Below, piece by piece: positions 58,624 through 64,000 of a stretch of 64,000 nucleotides of DNA. The notes under the pieces are model-generated. The model was given only the letters and a program-made list of their open reading frames with translations. It searched no databases and was not told the origin of the DNA. Origin of the DNA: Actinomycetota bacterium (GTDB taxonomy: Bacteria; Actinomycetota; Acidimicrobiia; Acidimicrobiales; Ilumatobacteraceae). Each line of letters starts with the position of its first letter. Position 1 is the stretch's first letter. The stretch lies in contig VFYV01000003.1 in assembly GCA_016871395.1 (NCBI GenBank), forward strand, positions 1 to 64,000, given 5' to 3'. The translations under genes and the position numbers were made by a program.

Positions 58624-60093
58624 ATGGCCAACAACGTCACCGTCGATTCCGTCCGATCCTTTCCGAGGAAGGTGGAGGTGATCGGCGTTCCGGTGGGCAC
58701 CACCGGTGCCATTCCGCGTCAAGTGGGTCTGTCGCGGGCGACGTTGAACACGCACGGTTTCCACGGCCGGGTGGGCCAAACGCTGACCGTGCCGTCCTCG
58801 TCGGGTCCGACCATCATCGCGTTGGGCATCGGTGACTCTCGAAAGGCGACCGTCGCCACGGTTCGTCGCTCGGCCGCGGCGCTCGCTCGCGCGGCGTCGG
58901 GTCGCGCCTCGGTGGCCACTTCGCTCGTCGATGCCGTGTCGCTCGACGCCCGTGCGGCGGCCCAGGCCGCGGTAGAGGGTTTCGTGTTGGCGTCGTACCG
59001 GTACACCGACCTCAAGTCCGGCGTCGAGAACCCGGCCGTCTCCGTCGCGCTGGTGGCCACCGGATCAAGGGCCAAGGGTTGTGATTCCGGAGTCGAGCGT
59101 GGTCGTACGACAGCGGCCGCCGCATGGACTGCCCGTGATTTGGCCAACACTCCGCCGGCGTACCTGACGGCGAGGATGATGGCCGATCGCGCGGTGGCCA
59201 TGGCCAAGGAGTCCGGCCTCGACGTCGAGGTGTTCGACAATGACAAGTTGGCCGTCATGGGATGCGGCGGACTGCTGGGAGTCAATCGTGGGTCCATCGA
59301 ACCGGCGCGCATGGTCAAGTTGACGTACAACCCCTCCGGCAAGCCGTCCGGCTCACCGAGGCATCTCGTCATGGTGGGCAAGGGAATCACGTACGACTCC
59401 GGTGGCATCAGCTTGAAGCCGAGCGACGCCAGCCACGCCAACATGAAGATGGACATGTCGGGTGCGGCCGCGGTGTTGTCGGCGATGAGTGCGTTGAAAG
59501 CATTGCGGTGTCGCACGAAGGTCACCGGTTATCTGATGTGCACCGACAACCGCCCCTCGGGAAGCGCCATGGCCATGGGGGACGTGCTCACGTTCCGCAA
59601 CGGTAAGACCTCCGAGATCCACAACACCGACGCCGAGGGTCGTTTGGTGCTGGCCGACGGACTGTCGCTCGGCACCGAGTCCAAGCCCGACGCCATGGTC
59701 GACATCGCGACGCTCACGGGTGCCTGCATGGCGGCTCTGGGCACCAAGATCGCCGGTGTGCTCGGTACCAACGAGGCGTTCATCGAGCAAGTGAAAGAGG
59801 CCGCCGGTCGCGCCGACGAGCCGGTGTGGCAGTTGCCGCTGGAGCGCGATTACCGCCGTTCATTGGACTCCAACGTGGCCGACATGCGCAACATCGGTGG
59901 TCCCTACGCCGGAGCCATCACGGCGGCGTTGTTCCTGTCCGAGTTCACCGGGAACGTTCCCTGGGCACATCTCGACATTGCCGGGCCCATGAGCGTGGAC
60001 GGTGACGACGGTTGGCTGAGTCGCGGTGCCACGGGTTTCGGAACGCGTTTGCTCATCGAGTTGGCACTGAACTTCACCAAGCCGAAGCGCTGA
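58624..60093 (+). CDS. pepA: Leucyl aminopeptidase (M17)
   Basis: A 489-residue two-metal aminopeptidase removing N-terminal residues from peptides. The C-terminal catalytic domain has GKGITYDSGGISLKP (metal-binding Lys and Asp), MKMDMSGAAAV, and the signature NTDAEGRLVLADGL with catalytic Arg. The N-terminal domain (1 to about 160) is the usual variable regulatory part. TAAACT 6 nt before the ATG suggests a leaderless message. Its 3' end overlaps the convergent hypothetical gene by 20 bp. In bacteria PepA also acts as a hexameric DNA-binding protein, which cannot be judged here. Confidence 0.94.
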   Translation: MANNVTVDSVRSFPRKVEVIGVPVGTTGAIPRQVGLSRATLNTHGFHGRVGQTLTVPSSSGPTIIALGIGDSRKATVATVRRSAAALARAASGRASVATSLVDAVSLDARAAAQAAVEGFVLASYRYTDLKSGVENPAVSVALVATGSRAKGCDSGVERGRTTAAAAWTARDLANTPPAYLTARMMADRAVAMAKESGLDVEVFDNDKLAVMGCGGLLGVNRGSIEPARMVKLTYNPSGKPSGSPRHLVMVGKGITYDSGGISLKPSDASHANMKMDMSGAAAVLSAMSALKALRCRTKVTGYLMCTDNRPSGSAMAMGDVLTFRNGKTSEIHNTDAEGRLVLADGLSLGTESKPDAMVDIATLTGACMAALGTKIAGVLGTNEAFIEQVKEAAGRADEPVWQLPLERDYRRSLDSNVADMRNIGGPYAGAITAALFLSEFTGNVPWAHLDIAGPMSVDGDDGWLSRGATGFGTRLLIELALNFTKPKR

Positions 60094-60571
60094 TCGACGC
60101 CGACCCCTCGTGAGGTTCGAGGTCGAGGGCGATGGCCAGCGCCGTCGAATTGTCGACGTCGCTCCAGAGCGCGTGCGCTCGTTGCAGGCGCTCGGGTAAG
60201 CGGGACAAGTGTCGCACGCTCAACGGTGGCACCACCGTCCGCACGGCCACCGCGACATCGACGTGGCGAGCCAGGCCGAACATCACCAGCCGTTGCAGGG
60301 CGCGGGTGAGGGCGTTGGTCCGGCTCGAGTCCCAGCCGAGTCCGAGAGCTGCCGCGGTAGTGGCAAGATCCACGCGGTGGCCCTCGGGGTGCGCCACTGC
60401 CACCACCGCCAAACGCCGGAGCAACCACGTGGCGGTTGGTCCGAGGATGCCGAGCCAGAACAGTTCGACGTAGTCACCCAAGGTGTCGTGACCGAGGCGC
60501 TCGATCAGCGGATCGCGCCAGGGTCGAACGACGAGATGGTCAGATGACGGATTGATCGAACGTTCGGACAT
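60074..60571 (-). CDS. Hypothetical protein, 165 residues
   Basis: A soluble protein with PWRDPLIERLGHDTLGDYVELFWLGILGPTATWLLRR at the N-terminus and a helical middle (TAAALGLGWDSSRTNALTRALQRLVMFGLAR) that resembles a winged-helix recognition unit. I can assign no family with certainty; conserved actinobacterial DUF proteins of this length exist. ATG 60571 has GGAGG upstream. It is convergent with pepA, overlapping its end by 20 bp, and divergent from the sirtuin. Confidence 0.65.
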   Translation of the reverse strand: MSERSINPSSDHLVVRPWRDPLIERLGHDTLGDYVELFWLGILGPTATWLLRRLAVVAVAHPEGHRVDLATTAAALGLGWDSSRTNALTRALQRLVMFGLARHVDVAVAVRTVVPPLSVRHLSRLPERLQRAHALWSDVDNSTALAIALDLEPHEGSASISASAW

Positions 60572-60645
60572 GATGCCTCCGTGGTGGTGACCTCGGGGGT
60601 GAGCGCGGGTGGCGTGACGCTGGTGATCGGTGGAAGAGTGGGAGC

Positions 60646-61434
60646 GTGTCCGATCACCCCATCGCCACGTCCGTCCTCGACCCGTTGTTCGACGAAATCG
60701 TTGGTTGGGTCGCCGCGGCCGAGCGAATCACCGTGCTCACCGGAGCGGGTATCTCGACCGGCTCGGGTGTACCGGACTTTCGCGGGCCCAATGGACTGTG
60801 GACGCTCAACCCCGGCGCCGAGCGGGCGGCCCAGGTCCGGTACTACCTCGAGGACGAAGAGGCCCGGCGCGCCGGGTGGCGCGCCGCCCTCGACCGTCGC
60901 ATGGGCAAGATCACACCCAACGTGGGTCATCTGGCCTTGGTGGACCTCGAGCGTTGCGGCAAGTTGCTCGGGTTGGCGACGCAGAACGTCGACGGACTGC
61001 ACATCGCAGCCGGTAATTCGCCCGAGATCGTTCACGAACTACACGGAACGTGGCGTTTCTCGCGTTGTTTCGGTTGCGGCGATCGACGGCCGGTCGAAGA
61101 GACCATCGAGCGCGTGGCCGCGGGCGACCAAGATCCGCGCTGCCTGTTGTGCGGGGGAGTGATGAAACGTGACGTGGTCCTGTTCGGCGAAGCACTCGAC
61201 GAGGACGTCATCGGGGCTGCCATGATCGCCGCGGAGGCCTGCGACCTGTTCTTGGCCATCGGCACTTCGCTCGGCGTCACCCCGGCGGCCAACACCATCT
61301 CGCGCGCTCGGGCTGCGGGAGCGCGCACCGTGATCATCAACGGACAGCCCACCGATCGTGACCATTTCGCCTCGGCCAGCCTGCGCGGGGAGATCAGCGA
61401 ATTCCTCCCCGCGCTGGTGTTTCGCGCCACCTGA
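60646..61434 (+). CDS. Sirtuin NAD-dependent protein deacylase
   Basis: A 262-residue Sir2 protein removing acyl groups from lysine while cleaving NAD. The NAD loop is TGAGISTGSGVPDFRG, catalytic base H133 lies in ELHGTW after ATQNVDGLH, and zinc is bound by C141, C144, C166 and C169. It lacks the Tyr/Arg pair of desuccinylases as far as I can see, favouring deacetylation. GTG 60646 follows GGGAG. It stands alone on the plus strand 52 bp before the rhodanese-ThiF gene. Regulating acetyl-CoA synthetases of the window is conceivable but unproven. Confidence 0.93.
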   Translation: MSDHPIATSVLDPLFDEIVGWVAAAERITVLTGAGISTGSGVPDFRGPNGLWTLNPGAERAAQVRYYLEDEEARRAGWRAALDRRMGKITPNVGHLALVDLERCGKLLGLATQNVDGLHIAAGNSPEIVHELHGTWRFSRCFGCGDRRPVEETIERVAAGDQDPRCLLCGGVMKRDVVLFGEALDEDVIGAAMIAAEACDLFLAIGTSLGVTPAANTISRARAAGARTVIINGQPTDRDHFASASLRGEISEFLPALVFRAT

Positions 61435-61473
61435 CCCCTTCATCCCGATCGGTTGAATTCCCGACCAAATCGG

Positions 61474-61479
61474 TAGGCT
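61474..61479 (+). promoter_or_regulatory. leaderless -10 box (TAGGCT) of the rhodanese-ThiF gene
   Basis: TAGGCT, 6 nt, ATG 61486. TTGAAT at 61453-61458, 15 nt before it, may be the -35. Confidence 0.5.
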
Positions 61480-61485
61480 TTAGAC

Positions 61486-62652
61486 ATGGCGACGTTTCGA
61501 GACCTCCTGGCCGCAGCCAAGTCCGAGATCACCGAGATCGACACCGGGGCGGCGCAGGCCCTGATCGACTCGGGTGGCGTGACGGTGCTCGACGTGCGCG
61601 AGCCCGACGAGCACGCCGAGGGTGCCTTGGTCGGCGCGCTGCACATTCCGCGCGGTCACCTCGAAGCCCAGATCGAGGGGCGCATCCTCGACAAGGACTC
61701 CACCGTGGTGGTCTATTGCGCCGGTGGGGTGCGCAGCGCGTTCGCCGCCAAAACCTTGGGGGAACTGGGGTACAGCAACGTGCTGTCGATGGCCGGTGGC
61801 TACGGCAAGTGGAAAGACGAGGGGCGCGCGTGGAAAGCGCCGGCGTCACTCACCGCCGAGCAGACCAATCGTTACAAGCGCCATGTGTTGCTACCCGAGG
61901 TGGGTGTCGAGGGCCAAGCCAAGTTGCTCAGCAGCAAGGTGTTGTTGCTCGGTGCCGGTGGGCTCGGTTCGCCAGCGGCGTTGTATCTGGCTGCCGCGGG
62001 CGTGGGCACGTTGGGCATCGTCGACATGGACGAGGTCGACGCCAGCAATCTGCAGCGTCAGATCCTTCACAACATCGATCGCGTCGGAGACCGCAAAGTG
62101 GATTCGGCCAAAAAGACGCTCACTTCGTTGAACCCCGACGTCGACGTGGTCACCTACGACACTCGTTTGTCGGCCGAGAACATCATGAGCATCATCTCGG
62201 GCTACGACGTGATCGTCGACGGCGCCGACAACTTCCCCTCGCGGTATTTGCTGAATGACGCCAGCGTGAAGTTGGGCATTCCCGTCGTGCACGGCTCGAT
62301 TTTCCGTTTCGAGGGAATGGTGTCGGTGTTTCACCCCCAGCAGGGTCCGACCTATCGCGACATGGTTCCCGAGCCGCCGCCGGCCGAACTGGCACCGTCG
62401 TGTGCCGAAGCCGGCGTGCTCGGCGTGCTACCGGGCATCATCGGCTCGATTCAGGCGCTCGAGACCATCAAGATCCTGCTCGAACTGGGTGAGGGCTTGA
62501 TCGGGCGGATTCTGGCGGTGGACACGACCGAGATGAGTTTCCGCACCTTCAAGTTGCGGGCCGATCCGACCAACCTGGTGACGTGGGCCAACCGCGACAA
62601 GATCCAGGTGCGCGACCTCGACGGTTCGTGCGCACCGTGGATGAATCACTGA
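61486..62652 (+). CDS. Rhodanese-ThiF/MoeB fusion (MoeZ-like with domains in reverse order)
   Basis: A 388-residue sulfur-carrier activating enzyme. The rhodanese domain comes first (about 1-115; active loop VVYCAGGVRS with Cys). The ThiF/MoeB adenylating domain follows (about 125-388) with LLGAGGLGSPAALYLAAAG for ATP, a DMDEVDASNLQRQ Arg finger, and YRDMVPEPPP then PSCAEAGVLGVLPG. The two CxxC zinc pairs of E. coli MoeB are missing, as in mycobacterial MoeZ. In MoeZ the rhodanese is C-terminal; here it is N-terminal. It would adenylate and thiolate MoaD/CysO-like carriers. A leaderless start is predicted. Confidence 0.9.
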   Translation: MATFRDLLAAAKSEITEIDTGAAQALIDSGGVTVLDVREPDEHAEGALVGALHIPRGHLEAQIEGRILDKDSTVVVYCAGGVRSAFAAKTLGELGYSNVLSMAGGYGKWKDEGRAWKAPASLTAEQTNRYKRHVLLPEVGVEGQAKLLSSKVLLLGAGGLGSPAALYLAAAGVGTLGIVDMDEVDASNLQRQILHNIDRVGDRKVDSAKKTLTSLNPDVDVVTYDTRLSAENIMSIISGYDVIVDGADNFPSRYLLNDASVKLGIPVVHGSIFRFEGMVSVFHPQQGPTYRDMVPEPPPAELAPSCAEAGVLGVLPGIIGSIQALETIKILLELGEGLIGRILAVDTTEMSFRTFKLRADPTNLVTWANRDKIQVRDLDGSCAPWMNH

Positions 62653-62659
62653 CGGTCAG

Positions 62660-63496
62660 TCAGGCGTCGAGTCTCTCGCGTTCCTGCACGACGACGCCGG
62701 TCAGCACCAACGCCATGCCCACGAGGTCGATCGTCGTCGGGCGCTGATCGAGGGCGATGAAGGCCACCAAGGTGGCGGTCACGGGCAACAGCGCCAACAA
62801 CACGCTGAACCGACGGACCGGGATACGTCGCAACACCGACTGGTCGATGCCGTACCCGATGGCGTTCGACATCACGCCGACGAGCATGCACAGCAGGATC
62901 AGGTGGGGAGACGACCACACGGGACCACTCGACGGCGCACCGACGGGGGTGACGACCACGGCGCCGATCAACAAGCCGAATCCGAGTCCGGACACACCGC
63001 GATTCTGTTGGGCCACCTTGGACCCGATCACGATGTAGGTGGCCCACATGGCCGAGGCCAGGAAGATGAACAGCAATCCCAAAGGTTCGCCGTCGAGTTC
63101 CACGCCCGACAGGACGGCTACGCCCGCGGCGGCCAGCACCAATGCCAGCGCGTTGCGTCGCGAACGTGTTCGCACTGCGGCCACCGAGATGGGGCCGATG
63201 AACTCGATGGCCACCCCCTTGCCCAAGGGCAGGCGATCGATGGCCAAATAAAAGAACGTGTTCATCGACGCGGTCGCCACACCGAAAACGGTCATGGCCA
63301 CGAAATCAGCGCGGCTCCACGGTCGCCGCAGATGACGCCCCGACACCAACAGCACCGCGATGGCGGCACCGAACACCCGCAACCAGGCCACGGTGGCGGG
63401 GTCGACCCGATCGAACAGATCGATGGCGATGACGGCACCGACGTATTGCGCGATTGCGCTCAAGACGAAGAGAGCCTCCGGCGAGGCCGTGGCCAT
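62660..63496 (-). CDS. DMT-superfamily transporter (EamA/RhtA-like)
   Basis: A 278-residue inner-membrane exporter with about ten helices in two EamA repeats. The repeat pattern AWLRVFGAAIAVLLVSGR, then FFYLAIDRLPLGKGVAIEFIGPISVA is characteristic of RhtA-type amino-acid/threonine exporters. ATG 63496 is taken because it begins the first helix; a longer frame to 63586 overlaps the aldolase gene and carries no extra motif. It converges with the rhodanese-ThiF gene and follows the aldolase gene after 47 bp. Substrate unknown. Confidence 0.85.
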   Translation of the reverse strand: MATASPEALFVLSAIAQYVGAVIAIDLFDRVDPATVAWLRVFGAAIAVLLVSGRHLRRPWSRADFVAMTVFGVATASMNTFFYLAIDRLPLGKGVAIEFIGPISVAAVRTRSRRNALALVLAAAGVAVLSGVELDGEPLGLLFIFLASAMWATYIVIGSKVAQQNRGVSGLGFGLLIGAVVVTPVGAPSSGPVWSSPHLILLCMLVGVMSNAIGYGIDQSVLRRIPVRRFSVLLALLPVTATLVAFIALDQRPTTIDLVGMALVLTGVVVQERERLDA

Positions 63497-63543
63497 GAAG
63501 TGCCCGACGGGGGAGTCGGGTACGGGGGAGGGGTCGACGGAGG

Positions 63544-64000
63544 TCAGTCGAACAGTTCGGGATCGGTGCGGCAGATCTCCTGCCACAGCGGTTGGAACTG
63601 GAACCAGCCGGCCAGTGAATGCCCGGTCTGGTCACGCGTGTACGAGGCGTACTCGGGTTTGATTTTCTTGGGCGTGCCGGCGGCCATGGCGAGCAACTGA
63701 GCCTGACACGAGCGATCCATCGACAAGAACCAGAACGCGGCTTCCTCGACGGTGCTGCCCACGGTGAACAAGCCGTGGTTCTGATGGATGGCCGCCTTGC
63801 CTGTCGGGAACATCGACGCCAACTCCTTACCGGCGTCGACGTCGAACACCACGGCGCCACCCTGCTCGGAGATCACCACGTGATCCTCGTAGAAGATGCA
63901 GGCATCCTGGGTGATGGGGTCGAGGGGAATACCCAACGAACTGAAGGCCTTGCCGTGCACCGAATGCGCGTGGGCGGCCGAGACGACGTCGGGTCGAGCT
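63544..64000 (-). CDS. Class II aldolase/adducin family protein, 5' end cut by window
   Basis: The C-terminal 152 codons of a zinc aldolase-fold protein. Zinc ligands HAHS near the edge and the His in NHGLFTVG are present. PKKIKPEYASYTRDQTGHSLAGWFQFQPLW at the C-terminus (in part) is typical of a subgroup that is often not a sugar aldolase. Reactions in the family include fuculose-phosphate cleavage and dehydratase roles. The N-terminus and the rest of the active site lie outside the window, so function is unassigned. Confidence 0.85.
   Translation of the reverse strand, partial: ARPDVVSAAHAHSVHGKAFSSLGIPLDPITQDACIFYEDHVVISEQGGAVVFDVDAGKELASMFPTGKAAIHQNHGLFTVGSTVEEAAFWFLSMDRSCQAQLLAMAAGTPKKIKPEYASYTRDQTGHSLAGWFQFQPLWQEICRTDPELFD

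Noticed and set aside
1-64000. CRISPR arrays, tRNA or rRNA genes, insertion sequences, prophage genes
   Set aside because: None seen: no regularly spaced repeats, no tRNA-like cloverleaf noticed in the intergenic spaces, no transposase or integrase motifs. Short tRNAs could be missed without a covariance search.

Overview
The window reads as chromosomal DNA of a high-GC actinobacterium, most likely from the Acidimicrobiia (Ilumatobacter-like marine or freshwater lineages). This is an inference from high-GC codon use, actinobacterial gene pairs (DUF501 beside exopolyphosphatase, an F420-type LLM oxidoreductase, FadD17-like ligases, a MoeZ-like activator) and a very regular leaderless promoter pattern (TAGNNT, 6-8 nt, then ATG or GTG). 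57 protein genes fill almost all of the sequence and no gene-free stretch exceeds 300 bases. I see no rRNA, tRNA, CRISPR array, insertion sequence or prophage gene.

Region 1 (1-4.7 kb): a divergent PanB-like enzyme cut by the window edge, a cupredoxin-like lipoprotein, a secreted CocE/NonD-type hydrolase and an M20 (CPG2-like) metallopeptidase.

Region 2 (4.8-22.5 kb): a catabolic island. A LivJ-like binding lipoprotein faces a transporter whose four membrane and ATPase modules are packed into two giant proteins: an MFS carrier fused to a LivF-type ATPase, and a LivH-LivM-LivG fusion. Next come a 2,4-dienoyl-CoA-reductase-type flavoenzyme, two FadD17-like acyl-CoA synthetases, a quinone-reductase-type MDR protein, three short-chain dehydrogenases, an NTF2/SnoaL-like protein and an amidohydrolase. 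The logic is uptake, CoA activation and stepwise oxidation of an unknown carboxylic acid. Two related operator-like dyads sit in the two divergent promoter regions.

Region 3 (22.5-30.7 kb): nucleoside salvage: upp, add, a PhyH-family dioxygenase, queF on the opposite strand, and a complete BMP-type nucleoside ABC importer.

Region 4 (30.7-38.3 kb): housekeeping and lipid genes: two crotonase-fold proteins, NUDIX hydrolase, GNAT acetyltransferase, exopolyphosphatase plus DUF501, a membrane-anchored CoxG with a MocA-like nucleotidyltransferase, and an NlpC/P60 cell-wall hydrolase.

Region 5 (38.3-43.6 kb): an unknown lipoprotein, an unknown 8-helix membrane protein, and three overlapping minor-pilin genes, one of them a modular pilin carrying a von Willebrand A domain.

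Region 6 (43.7-64 kb): CoA-transferase/MFS/amidase operon, thioesterase, LLM oxidoreductase, a heterodimeric ABC exporter with one degenerate ATP site, YceI-like protein, cobalamin-dependent methionine synthase (metH) divergent from a PduO-type cobalamin adenosyltransferase, pepA, a sirtuin, a rhodanese-ThiF fusion in unusual domain order, a DMT transporter and a class II aldolase cut by the window edge.
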